Positions 44,019 to 53,643 of a stretch of 64,000 nt of DNA are shown here, piece after piece (position 1 is the stretch's first letter; each line of letters begins with the position of its first letter). This stretch comes from OMPR01 sp965183835. Its GTDB lineage: Bacteria > Pseudomonadota > Alphaproteobacteria > Rhodobacterales > Rhodobacteraceae. The position numbers and the translations under genes were made by a program. The stretch is taken from NCBI GenBank assembly GCA_965183835.1, contig CBCYME010000005.1:1-64000 (forward strand). Reading direction: 5' to 3'. The notes below the pieces were generated by a model. That model had not been told where the DNA came from, searched no databases, and saw only the letters and a program-made list of their open reading frames with translations.

Positions 44019-44049
44019 GGGCCTCTCTCGGGGCCTCAAGGAGACTCTT

Positions 44050-44712
44050 ATGCTTATCGCAACCTCCCTCGAAGCCTTCGCCACTCCCCTCCACTTCGCA
44101 GCCGTGCCCAAGACTGCCTGCACATCGCTCAAGCATTTCTTCTACACTCTCCACACAGGGGAAATCTTCGACCCTGCGGTGCAAGGTATGTTCATCCATG
44201 CCAAGTACCCCTCGGAACTCTACGAAGACCACCCGAAGGGGAACCCGATGCGTGTGGCCGTGGTGCGTGACCCGCTGGAACGGCTGGTGTCTGCCTATCG
44301 CAACCGTGTGAAGCACTTCGAGGAACTGTCTGAAGAGCGTTTTGGTGACAAGCTCAGGGCTGCGGGTCTGAAACCGGACCCGACACTCGGGGAGTTTGTT
44401 GAGAGGCTGGCTGAATACCAGCAAGTGTCTGGGCCTATCATGCACCACACACGTCCTGCTGTAGACTTCCTCGGAAGGGAGCCAGCGTACTACCACATGC
44501 TGTCCAACATGCACTCACTCCAGACCTTTACGTCTGCGTTCAACCGTGCGTTTGGCAAAGACGTGCCCCTGAGGAACCTCCAGAAGGGAGGCCCAAAACT
44601 GAGCAGCGCGGACCTGTCAGACAGGCACCGGGCTATCGTTGAGCGGTTCTATGAAGAGGACTACGACGTGTACGGTTCATTCCTTTCCAAAGCTCCTACT
44701 GTCCCCACTTGA
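44050..44712 (+). CDS. Sulfotransferase family 2-like protein
   Basis: A 220-residue soluble protein. AAVPKTACTSLKHFFYTLHT gives the PAPS 5'-phosphosulfate loop (PKTACTS), and VAVVRDPLERLVSAYRNRVK is the 3'-phosphate motif (RDPxxRxxSxY), as in carbohydrate sulfotransferases of the HNK-1 type. A clear AAGGAG site precedes the ATG. It lies between two direct repeats carrying parA 5' ends, just after the IS21 remnant, so it may have been carried in. It may sulfate a surface glycan. Confidence 0.85.
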   Translation: MLIATSLEAFATPLHFAAVPKTACTSLKHFFYTLHTGEIFDPAVQGMFIHAKYPSELYEDHPKGNPMRVAVVRDPLERLVSAYRNRVKHFEELSEERFGDKLRAAGLKPDPTLGEFVERLAEYQQVSGPIMHHTRPAVDFLGREPAYYHMLSNMHSLQTFTSAFNRAFGKDVPLRNLQKGGPKLSSADLSDRHRAIVERFYEEDYDVYGSFLSKAPTVPT

Positions 44713-44741
44713 CGACTCACTAACTGACCCATACACCACGC

Positions 44742-45009
44742 CTACCTTCGTAAGCGTGAACAGACATCTGTCTGCACATGTTTTTTGAAGGAGACATTTT
44801 TATGCCAATTATTTCGATTGCATCCCCAAAGGGTGGGTGTGGAAAGACAACGTCCACTATTCTTCTAGCCTGCGAGTTGGCCCGTCAGGGTGTGTCCGTG
44901 ACGGTCATTGACGCTGACAAGCTCGAGTGGGCTCGGCAATGGGCTGACAAACCTGGGCGTCCGGCCAATGTTAGCGTCATAGCAGGAATGGATGAGCTGA
45001 AGGTGGGTA
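44742..45009 (+). repeat. 268-bp direct repeat, right copy
   Basis: Second copy of 43503-43770, offset 1239 bp. It holds the same palindrome (44761-44774), ribosome site and parA 5' end. Together the copies bracket the IS21 remnant and the sulfotransferase. Confidence 0.95.
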
Positions 45010-45161
45010 CGGCTGCGCTAGATGCAGAAGAGCGTTCCCAAGTCGTCCTGGTGGATTGCGAAGGCACGGGCAATCTTGGGACCGTCCAAGCTGTGGGTGT
45101 ATCTGACCTAGTGATTATCCCGGTTCAGGGCGGCGGCGGCATGGATGAGACCGCAGGAGAC
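44802..45161 (+). pseudogene. parA: parA truncated by IS copy C
   Basis: 120 codons of a plasmid ParA-type ATPase: Walker A KGGCGKTTST, then LDAEERSQVVLVDCEGTGNL and VGVSDLVIIPVQGGGGMDET with the switch II Asp. At 45162 the IS3 element copy C interrupts it, and no continuation exists on the far side. ParA ATPases partition low-copy plasmids with a ParB and centromere site. Here the gene is dead unless another copy lies outside the window. Confidence 0.85.
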
Positions 45162-45227
45162 AGAGGTGGTCGCGGAATTTCGGACCAGTTGTTAAGGTGG
45201 ATCGCATGATGAGAGAAGTGATCCGGA

Positions 45228-45536
45228 ATGAAGAAACGAAAGAACCATTCGCCTGAGTTCAAGGCCAAGGTTGCGCTTGAAGCGATCCGCGAGGAGCTGA
45301 CGCTGGCTGAGCTGTCCAAGAAGTACGATGTTCATCCGACACAAATCGGCACTTGGAAGCGCGCGGCGATAGAGAACATGGCGACAGCTTTTGCGCGCCG
45401 AGGTGCCGCCCCGGAGCAGGTAAGTGCGGCGGAACTCGACAAGCTGCATTCCAAGATTGGTCAGCTTGTGGTGGAACGGGATTTTTTGGCCAATGCCTCG
45501 CACCAGTTGCTCGGGACGCGAGGCAAAAAATGGTGA
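45228..45536 (+). CDS. IS3-family transposase OrfA (copy C)
   Basis: 102 residues, same translation as in copies A and B. It is still open, though its partner orfB is broken. Confidence 0.9.
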   Translation: MKKRKNHSPEFKAKVALEAIREELTLAELSKKYDVHPTQIGTWKRAAIENMATAFARRGAAPEQVSAAELDKLHSKIGQLVVERDFLANASHQLLGTRGKKW

Positions 45537-46360
45537 GCAAGGATAATAAGTTGAGCGTCCGCCGCCAGTGTGCGCTACTGACCCTGGCGCGGTCAAATTT
45601 GTACTATGAGCCGAAGGGTGAGAGCGCCGAGAACCTGCGGTTTATGGCGATCATCGACAAGCAATTCCTGGCGACTCCGTGGTACGGATCACGTCAAATG
45701 GCCCGGCACATGAAACGCAATAGCCACGCATGCGGGCGCCATCGTGTCCGCCGTTTGATGCGCCTCATGCGGTTGGTGCCGATCTACCAAGAGCCGAACA
45801 CCAGCAAGAAACACCCACAGCATAAAATCTGGCCATACTTGCTACGGAACGTCGTGATTGACCGCCCAAACTAGGTCTGGTGTGCAGATATCACCTATAT
45901 TCCGATGCAGCGCGGCTTCCTTTATCTCGTGGCGATCATGGACTGGTTTAGCCGCAAGGTTTTGGCTTGGCGGCTCTCCAACAGCATGGACACCGCGTTC
46001 TGCGTCGAAGCACTGAAAGAGGCGCTGTCAAAACATGGCACGCCGGAGATTTTCAACACCGACCAGGGATCACAGTTCACCAGCGGTGATTGGATCGACG
46101 TGCTGAGAGATGCGAAGATCAAGATCAGCATGGATGGCAAAGGGCGGTGGATTGATAATCGTATGATCGAGCGTCTCTGGCGGTCCCTGAAGTACGAATG
46201 TGTCTATTTGCACGGGTTTGAGACCGGGTCACAGGCCCGCTGCGGCATCGGAAAATGGCTGGCCTATTACAATGCCGAACGACCGCACTCGACCCATGGC
46301 ATCTTGACCCCCGACGAGGCCTATGCGAGCAAAACAGAGCCTATGAGAATGGCAGCCTGA
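45530..46360 (+). pseudogene. IS3-family transposase OrfB, nonsense mutant (copy C)
   Basis: CAG to TAG at 45872-45874 stops the frame after ...VVIDRPN, just before the first catalytic Asp. Reading resumes at an internal ATG (45905). A Glu-to-Ala change (LATPWYGS instead of LETPWYGS) is also present. The copy cannot make an active transposase itself. Confidence 0.9.
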
Positions 46361-46421
46361 AATGAAACCCTGATCCACCTTAACAGGGCTGCAAAGTGGT
46401 CGAAAAACTAGGACCACCTCT

Positions 46422-49349
46422 GCCAGGGATGGTCACATGAATTCGGTCAACGCCGGGGGTGAAATCCCCGATACGGTCTACGCCGTGATCTGCGCCGAAC
46501 ACAAAGACATCCGCACCCCCGCCACCATACATCAGGTCATCGCCTGCCCCTCCGATAAGGTGATCATTGCCGTCGGCGCCAAACAACGTGTCCTCACCCG
46601 TGCCGCCATCCAGCGTGTCATTGCCCGAACCACCATAGACTCCGTCCTGCCCCGCTCCGCCCGAGACATGATCATCGCCCTGACCTCCGCCCACACTGTC
46701 ATCATCTGCGCCGCCATCCAGCGTGTCATTGCCCGCGGCCCCCCACAGCTCATCTGCGCCTGCCTCTCCGTTCAGACTGTCATTACCCAGAAAACCACCC
46801 AAGGTGTCAGCGCCGCCCTCTCCCCAAAGCGTGTCATTCCCATGCGACCCCCAGAGCTCGTCATCGCCGCCCCCGCCCCACAGGCTGTCATCGCCATAAA
46901 AACCGCCCAGCATATCCGCACCGTCGCCGCCATGGGCGGTATCACTGCCCCGGGAGGTATAGATTACATCATTGCCTGCACCGCCCTCCAACAGGTCATT
47001 TCCATCACCACCGCCCAGCAGATCGGCGTCGCCTCCCCCCAGCAACGTATCCTGACCGGCGCCGCCATAGAGCGTGTCCAGACCAGCCCCGCCCAGCAGG
47101 CCATCCTGCCCGTCGCTGCCGGTCAGGAGATCGTCTCCGGCCTCTCCCATCAGAATGTCATCACCAGCTGCCCCGTTGACCGTGTCATCGCCTGCACCCG
47201 ATTGGATGAAATCGCGTGCGCCCGTGCCGGACATTGTGTTGGCAGCAGCGGTACCGTGCACCGGCATTAACACCTCGGCACTGGTGCTGGATGACACTGT
47301 TTCATGGGTGGCCAAGTGGTCAACATAGCGGACCGTCGCGGAAATCTGCGCGTTTTCGTCCTGAGCTGTCAGCCTGTACGTGGCCCCGATCGCACCGGTA
47401 ATGGCCTGACCGTCGCGCAGCCACTGGTAGCTGAGCACCCCCAGCCCGTCGACATCGTGCAGGACCCCGACGTTCATCCACAGCTCTTGCCCGACGCCCA
47501 ACCATCCCTGCAGGGATAGTACCCCTGTGGGGGCATTGTTCTCAGTGACACCTACCAGCGTCAGGGTGGAAAAGTCACCAAGGATCACAAGCCGATCGTT
47601 TCCGACTTGCTGAGCTGTAATCTGAGCCTGCTGCGCTGCGGTCAGAGCACTGAAATCCAGGCTATCCTCGTTGGGATCAAAATCCGTGATCGTGTCGGCC
47701 CCGCCCCCCAGGGTGATGACAAAGGTATCGGCCCCACCGCCCCCAGTGAAGATCTCATCCTCTGCCGTGCCCGTGATCCGATCATCATTATTGCCGAAGG
47801 TCACGCTTGCGGGACGGCTTGGCGCCTGCAGCCCCACCGGAAAGCGATCAGGCCAATCGAACTGGCCCTGGGGCCACAGATCCGCCTGTGTCAACTCTCG
47901 ACCGGCGTCCAGGCGGATCTCTGTATCCTGAAATGTGATCCTTGCACCGGTCTCTCGTGTTTCGAAATGCAGCTGTCCGGGATTGCGCAAGTTCAGGAAG
48001 CCCGACAAATCCAACCGGTCCACCCCAGGTTCGAAATCAAATATGCGATGGAGGGTTGAGCTGGGGTTCAACACAAACAGATCGGCCCCCGCCCCACCAG
48101 TCAGATCTGTGCCACTCTGACCGCTGACCAAGGTGTCATTCCCCTCTCCGCCCTCCAACCGGTCCCGACCTCCGGTGGGCGAGGCTATGAGCACGTCATG
48201 TCCGGCGGTGCCCGCGATCGTATGGCCATCGGCGTCAGTGTCTTGCAGTACCTCTCCCAAATCCCCAAGGGGCACGGTGAAATGTGAAATCCCGGACGCC
48301 GCTTCAGAACTGGCAAAAATCTGCAAGCTGTCGCCGATGCGGGTCATTTCAAGCGCGGTGACATCCTCAAGCCCCAGCCCCGTGTCATGGGCCAGGCTGT
48401 GTAGATGCAAAAGCTGCCCGCCTGGTAGCAAGGAGAATAGGCTCAATCCGTCGTCCCCACCACCGGCCACCACAAAAACATGTCCCTCGGTTTCCAGCAC
48501 CGCCAGGGCCTGCACCTCGCCAAAGCGGGTCATTTGAGTGTCGAGCTGATGATCGGTGCCACTGAGGTTACCATCCGGGTCCAGGCGCAAGACGCTGAGC
48601 GACTGGCTGCCCGCAGCTCCCACAATGACATAGGTCGTGCCATGGGCCTCAACCGTTTCCAGCACGGTAGGATCGCTGAGACCCAACCCATCGATAGCCC
48701 CAGAGCTGTCTCTAATGTGCAGAACACCCGAGTTCGGGTCGATCTGGTAGCTGGTGATCGTACCCGGGCCGCCGTCGGCACCGGCAACCAGAAGGAACTG
48801 GTTGCTCCCGGCAGAGACTCCCTGCATCAGGGCAGTGGCAGTGGCTGCGGGCAAACTGCCACTGCCCGAGATGGGGCTGAGCGTGTTGTTGCCAATATAT
48901 CCACGCAACTGCCCGCTCCCGTCTTCCAGAACATAGTAGGCCATCCGCCCGCCTTGCAGGGTAACCGTAGCCAGCTCGGACACCCGCCCACTCATGCCGG
49001 GAAAAGCGATCTGCTGTGCCGGATCAAGCCCTCCCGAGGCACTCAAATCATAGGCACGCATCTGACCAAAGGCCCCAGCCCCCGACAGCAGGCGCAGGTC
49101 GCCCTCTTGGCCACCGATAACCAACTCACCGGATCCGACACCGGTTGTTCCATCTGCAAAAAACACCGGATCTGACAAGGCAGTTGCCGATCCGTCCGCG
49201 TTCAAACGAAACGCGCTGAGCCCCCCATGGGGTCCACTCAAAGCATAGAGAACCGGCCCTCCCGGACCGGAGACGATCGCCAGATCGCGCAGATCTCCAT
49301 CCAGAACGGCCTGTCCCGCAGACAGCCGCCCCCGCAGTTCAGGTATCAT
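46422..49349 (-). CDS. Large RTX calcium-binding protein, C-terminus cut by IS
   Basis: About 975 codons of native sequence; a further 14 codons run into IS copy C. The amino-terminal half (about residues 20-380) has repeated blade-like segments (GPVLYALSGPHGGLSAFRLN, HVFVVAGGGDDGLSLF), suggesting a beta-propeller. The middle has DLFVLNPSSTLHRIFDFEPG-type RTX blocks and an Ig-like stretch (LSYQWLRDGQAITGAIGATY). From about 690 on there are many GGxGxDxLxG calcium-binding repeats. The last native residues, VDRIGDFTPGVDRIHV, normally continue for some tens of residues to the type I secretion signal, which is missing. Secretion may be lost. The ATG at 49349 follows GGGAG. Confidence 0.85.
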
Positions 49350-49559
49350 GACCTGCACTCCCGATTTCACTCACCAAGATCAGGTGTGATGGACGGCCTT
49401 ATTCTGGGCGCGACCGAAAACGGGCAAAAAATGGGCGCTTATCTAGAATTCAAAGTTCATTGGTTAACAGTAGGTTACCTCTTCGTACGGGATGCTAGCG
49501 CCATGTTTACGCGCACGCAGGCAGGTTGGCGCGCAAACTATCTTCGAGAGGAGCTCTTT

Positions 49560-50672
49560 ATGTCAGACACGTCACCCATCCTAAAGTTGCCTTTTTTGCA
49601 GCCATCACAGGCCCAAAAACATGTGACCCACAACGAAGCCCTGCGGCGATTGGATCTGATGGTCCAGTTGCGGGTTCTGGCCACGGATGCCCAAACCCCG
49701 CCAACAATCCCCGACGCAGGTGATGTGCATGCCTTAGGGAGCGCCCCCACCGGAGCCTGGGCTGGACAGGCGGGCAAACTGGCCGCCTGGTTGGACGAGG
49801 GCTGGCAGTTTTTTGACCCTCAGATCGGATGGCGGGCCTGGGACATCAACGCGCAACAGTTGAAAGTCTGGGCCGGGACGGCCTGGATCGTGCCGCAAGT
49901 CGGGCTGCAGAACCTGGACGGGCTGGGCATCGGCACCACATCGGATGCAACCAACCGGTTGGCGGTACAGGCCCCCGCAACGCTGCTCAACCACGAGGGC
50001 GCGGGACATCAGCTCAAACTGAACAAGGCGACAGCGGGCGATACCGCATCCATGCTGTTTCAATCCAATTGGACCGGGCATGCCGAAATGGGGCTGGCCG
50101 GTGATACCGGGTTTTCGATCAAGGTCTCGGATGATGGCAGCACCTGGACCACGGCGCTGAGCTTCGATCCGGCGACCGGTCTACCTCAGGGCGCTGCGGT
50201 TCAGAGCGATGCGACCGACACCACTGTCGGTCGCCTGATGCGGGCTGACTATGGCTATGGACCGGGCAACCTTCTGGGAGCGGTCACTCAGACCGGCGGC
50301 ACGCCGACCGGGGCCGTCATCGAGCATGGGAGCAATGCCAACGGGGCCTACACCCGATGGGCGGACGGCACGCAGATCTGCCGACACAGCATCAATCTGG
50401 GGGACGTTACGGCGGTGGGATCAGGCAGCCGTGCACAGCCTTATCTGACTACATCCTCAAGCTGGGCCTACCCTGCCGCATTTTCCGAAACGCCCACCGT
50501 AACCGGCTCTGCCATGCCCGGCGGCGGCGGTGCATATGAGCGGATGATTGTTCTGGCAATTGCGGCTGCCAATTCGACGTTCGCCGGCACAATCAATGCC
50601 ACACGCCTGTCAGATGTCAGCAGCAGCCAAACCGTCACGGCCCATCTGCTCGCCATCGGTCGCTGGTTCTAA
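49560..50672 (+). CDS. DUF2793-domain protein
   Basis: A 370-residue protein. It starts MSDTSPILKLPFLQPSQAQK, then HVTHNEALRRLDLMVQL, the conserved amino-terminal block of DUF2793, found in roseobacter prophage and gene-transfer-agent-like tail modules. The SAPTGAWAGQAGKLAAWLDE block is also conserved. The carboxy half is beta-rich (WADGTQICRHSINLGDVTAV) like tail-fibre tips. GGAG precedes the ATG. Followed by two small genes in a tight set. The role is unknown; structural or glycan-binding is plausible. Confidence 0.85.
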   Translation: MSDTSPILKLPFLQPSQAQKHVTHNEALRRLDLMVQLRVLATDAQTPPTIPDAGDVHALGSAPTGAWAGQAGKLAAWLDEGWQFFDPQIGWRAWDINAQQLKVWAGTAWIVPQVGLQNLDGLGIGTTSDATNRLAVQAPATLLNHEGAGHQLKLNKATAGDTASMLFQSNWTGHAEMGLAGDTGFSIKVSDDGSTWTTALSFDPATGLPQGAAVQSDATDTTVGRLMRADYGYGPGNLLGAVTQTGGTPTGAVIEHGSNANGAYTRWADGTQICRHSINLGDVTAVGSGSRAQPYLTTSSSWAYPAAFSETPTVTGSAMPGGGGAYERMIVLAIAAANSTFAGTINATRLSDVSSSQTVTAHLLAIGRWF

Positions 50673-50683
50673 GGAGGGACATC

Positions 50684-51031
50684 ATGCATATTTCATTCTC
50701 ACCTATCCGCCATGAGGGCAGGTTGAATCTACACAAATCTGGCGACGCTTTGCGCATCAACGGCGAAACTTTCGATTTCTCTGAAATCCCTGAAGGGGCC
50801 ACCTTACCGCGCGAAGCCGTTGCCTGCCCATGGCTGGTTTCGGACATCGAGCGGATCGATGGGCGCCTGCATCTCACCTTTCTGCTGCCGCATGGTCCCG
50901 ACGCACTGCGCCAAACACTGTTTCCCGACACCCTCGTGGCAACCGACGATGGGGATCTTCCGGTCCCCCCGCACGGAAGTTCTGCCCAAATCCACATCAC
51001 GCCACCCCCCGACCAAGAGGCATCGTCATGA
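50684..51031 (+). CDS. Hypothetical protein in the DUF2793 set
   Basis: A 115-residue protein starting MHISFSPIRHEGRLNLHKSG, with alternating strands and a Pro-rich end. It begins 11 bp after the DUF2793 gene, with AAGGAGG upstream, and overlaps the next gene by ATGA. The LRINGETFDFSEIPEGATLP block resembles small proteins beside phage tail-fibre genes. I recognise no family. Confidence 0.75.
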   Translation: MHISFSPIRHEGRLNLHKSGDALRINGETFDFSEIPEGATLPREAVACPWLVSDIERIDGRLHLTFLLPHGPDALRQTLFPDTLVATDDGDLPVPPHGSSAQIHITPPPDQEASS

Positions 51032-51468
51032 ATATCAATCTCGCCCAGATCAAAAGCATCGAGGACAAGGCCCAGACTGTTCTGGTGGCATGCCGAACGG
51101 ACGCGAAGATACGTCTCTATACGATGTTGAACCGCTGGTCAGAACAGTTGAACGGCTCGATTCCACTGATCGAGCAATTGTCTTGGGCCGCCAAGGCAGA
51201 AGCCGCACACGCGCATCAGGCGGGCACTGCGACCGAGCCGCATCTGCAGATCCTAAGCGTCGAAGCACAGGAAACCGGTGAAACTCTCTCTGATCTGGCG
51301 CGGCGTATTTTGAGCAATGCCAGCGCCTGTCGTCTGACCACCTCTTTCATTGCCGGCATCCGCCGTAAATACACGACCCGCATCGAGGCGGCCTCAAGCA
51401 CGGCAGAGATCGAGACACTCATAATCGACCTGCAAGCGGATCTGGATCGATTTTCAGGGGTCCGCTGA
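51028..51468 (+). CDS. Hypothetical helical protein in the DUF2793 set
   Basis: A 146-residue, mostly helical protein starting MNINLAQIKSIEDKAQTVLV. Start and previous stop overlap (ATGA), so it is co-translated. It converges on the sulfotransferase gene with a 7-bp gap. Function unknown; the three-gene arrangement suggests a structural or assembly role with the DUF2793 protein. Confidence 0.72.
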   Translation: MNINLAQIKSIEDKAQTVLVACRTDAKIRLYTMLNRWSEQLNGSIPLIEQLSWAAKAEAAHAHQAGTATEPHLQILSVEAQETGETLSDLARRILSNASACRLTTSFIAGIRRKYTTRIEAASSTAEIETLIIDLQADLDRFSGVR

Positions 51469-51475
51469 TCCTCGC

Positions 51476-52162
51476 TCAAGCCTGTTGCGAGGCGGGTGCA
51501 ACTTCCTGGAAAGGGCGAAAACCGCCCTTTCCAGCGCGCAAAAGCGCCAAACCTTGAGCATTGATCTCGTCCAGGCGGCTATAAAGAGCGTAGTCCTCAG
51601 CATAATAGTCGCGCATCTCATCGCGTAGATTATCCGGAATCCACCCCGTATTAGTGCGGCGGCTTACATTGTGGCGCGGCAATGGGCAGTCGATTTTGAG
51701 AATCTGACAAATCTCGTGGAACACCTCGCTCACCTGCGCATACGGAATGATCACATCCGCCAGCAGCGTCCCATCAGGGGCGCAGAACATGTTCTTTTGC
51801 AAATGCTTTTGACCATTTGCATATCGGATGTTCCAATCTGCCTGCTTCCAGAAGTCGGCAAAGCTCATGTCCAGCGGCAACGGGCTTTCGACCCGGTTGC
51901 CGGATCTGTAGCGATACCAAGATCCGATCCAGTCAATCGGATCCCGCATAACCCCGAACTTGAAGTAAGCCTCTGGCGCATGGTGCTGGTTGCGGAAGAC
52001 GATCGGATAGCTCCGTATGGCCTCATAAAGCGATGTGTGTTTGCGGTGGGGATTCCCAGTTCGAACAATATCCGCATATCGTATCAAAGCAGATTCAATC
52101 GAAGTCGAAGCTGTTTTGGTATTGGCCACAAAAATGAATTTTTTACCAAAACCAATCTGCAT
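51476..52162 (-). CDS. Sulfotransferase family protein
   Basis: A 228-residue protein. FIFVANTKTASTSIESALIR matches the PAPS 5' loop, and FGVMRDPIDWIGSWYRYRSG the 3'-phosphate motif. It differs clearly from the sulfotransferase at 44050 and is closer to the short sulfotransferases common in roseobacter polysaccharide loci. It probably sulfates a glycan or related small molecule. The upstream 220 bp hold its promoter and that of glf. Confidence 0.82.
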   Translation of the reverse strand: MQIGFGKKFIFVANTKTASTSIESALIRYADIVRTGNPHRKHTSLYEAIRSYPIVFRNQHHAPEAYFKFGVMRDPIDWIGSWYRYRSGNRVESPLPLDMSFADFWKQADWNIRYANGQKHLQKNMFCAPDGTLLADVIIPYAQVSEVFHEICQILKIDCPLPRHNVSRRTNTGWIPDNLRDEMRDYYAEDYALYSRLDEINAQGLALLRAGKGGFRPFQEVAPASQQA

Positions 52163-52385
52163 ACTGTCTAGCCTATATCTGTTTGTTATCTAAGGACCTG
52201 CCTGAAGTACCTAATAATCACGCCATGCGGGATCAAACAATCACTTTATACGCGAGCGCACCGCTTCTGCACAAAGGATCCCCCATCCACATATTCAGCA
52301 CAGACCACAAAAACATCAGGATCCGGGCTTTTGATGTGTCTCAAAGCTCCGTATAGGGGGGCAGAAATAGAACTAGGGGAAATCA
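52163..52385. other. Divergent promoter region between sulfotransferase and glf
   Basis: 223 bases without coding signal, AT-richer at 52170-52260. It must hold the promoters of both divergent genes. No clear operator was seen. Confidence 0.4.
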
Positions 52386-53504
52386 GTGGCACATAGCACA
52401 TTTCTGCTTGTGGGTGCCGGCCTGTCCGGGGCTGTCATCGCACGGGTACTGGCCGAAGCCGGACACCAAGCCACTGTTATCGACACCCGATCACATATCG
52501 GGGGAAATTGTCACACCGAACGCGATCCCGACACCGGGGTTCTGTTGCATGTCTACGGGCCGCACATCTTTCATACCGACGATACCGAGGTCTGGGACTA
52601 TGTGAATCGCTTCACCCGGTTTCTGCCCTACAAGAACCGGGTCAAGACCACGGCGCAGGGGCAGGTGTTTTCCCTGCCCATCAACCTGCACACAATCAAT
52701 CAGTTCTATGGCCGCACCTTCCGCCCGGACGAGGCGCGCGCCTTTATTGCCGATCAGGCCGACAAGACGATCACCGATCCTCAAAGCTTTGAGGAACAGG
52801 CTCTGGCCTTTGTCGGGCGCGACCTCTACGAGGCGTTCTTCAAGGGGTACACCGAAAAACAATGGGGCTGCAGCCCGACCGAATTGCCGGCCTCGATTCT
52901 CAAACGCCTGCCGGTGCGGTTCAACTACGACGACAATTACTTCTTTCACAAACATCAGGGCATGCCGGAACAGGGCTATACCCCGATGATTGAGGCGATC
53001 CTGGATCATCCGGGCATCGACGTGCATCTGGACACGCCCTATGCGGCCGATATGGCAACCCGTTACGACCACATCTTCTGGTCTGGGCCACTGGATGGGT
53101 TCTTTGACTATCGGCTGGGGCGACTGGGGTACCGGACGCTGGACTTTGAACGGTTCCGCGACACGGGTGACTGGCAGGGCTGTGCCGTGATGAATTACGG
53201 CGACCCTGACGTTCCTTTCACCCGGATCACCGAACACAAGCATTTTGCCCCCTGGGAAAGCCACGAGGGCACCGTATGCTACCGCGAGTTTTCGCGCGCC
53301 TGCACCCCCGACGACATCCCCTATTATCCGATCCGCATGGTTGAAGAAAAATCCCTGCTGAGTGAATATGAAGCCCTGGCCGCACAGACCGAAGGCGTCA
53401 GCTTTGTTGGACGGTTGGGCACCTATCGCTATCTCGACATGGACGTGACCATCCGCGAGGCACTGGATTGCGCGCGCGCGTTTCTGGCGGCAGGCGCCGC
53501 CTGA
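52386..53504 (+). CDS. glf: UDP-galactopyranose mutase
   Basis: A 372-residue flavoenzyme that converts UDP-galactopyranose to UDP-galactofuranose. The FAD motif is FLLVGAGLSGAVIARVLAEA; then GGNCHTERDPDTGVLLHVYG and PHIFHTDDTEVWDYVNRFT. KGYTEKQWGCSPTELPASIL and the RFNYDDNYFFHKHQGMPEQG blocks carry substrate-binding residues. The GTG start at 52386 has AGGGGA upstream. It indicates galactofuranose in the polymer. Confidence 0.96.
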   Translation: MAHSTFLLVGAGLSGAVIARVLAEAGHQATVIDTRSHIGGNCHTERDPDTGVLLHVYGPHIFHTDDTEVWDYVNRFTRFLPYKNRVKTTAQGQVFSLPINLHTINQFYGRTFRPDEARAFIADQADKTITDPQSFEEQALAFVGRDLYEAFFKGYTEKQWGCSPTELPASILKRLPVRFNYDDNYFFHKHQGMPEQGYTPMIEAILDHPGIDVHLDTPYAADMATRYDHIFWSGPLDGFFDYRLGRLGYRTLDFERFRDTGDWQGCAVMNYGDPDVPFTRITEHKHFAPWESHEGTVCYREFSRACTPDDIPYYPIRMVEEKSLLSEYEALAAQTEGVSFVGRLGTYRYLDMDVTIREALDCARAFLAAGAA

Positions 53505-53643
53505 GGCGATTGAAGCGCTTCGAGATCCCTTTGAGACACCCGCCTCATTTTTGCGTCCTACCAAAGGGAGAAGCCGCGAACACGCGAGGCAACGATTTCT
53601 CGAAACGCTGTCGAGGTGCGCCGGAACAGGCTGTGCCTCAAGA

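Larger units (their letters stand above)
45162..46421 (+). mobile_element. IS3-family insertion sequence, copy C
   Basis: Third 1260-bp copy, same orientation as copy B. It differs from A and B by a few bases, including a nonsense change in orfB. Left flank is parA, right flank is the RTX gene; these are unrelated genes and no target duplication is present, so the copy sits at a rearrangement junction. Confidence 0.93.
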
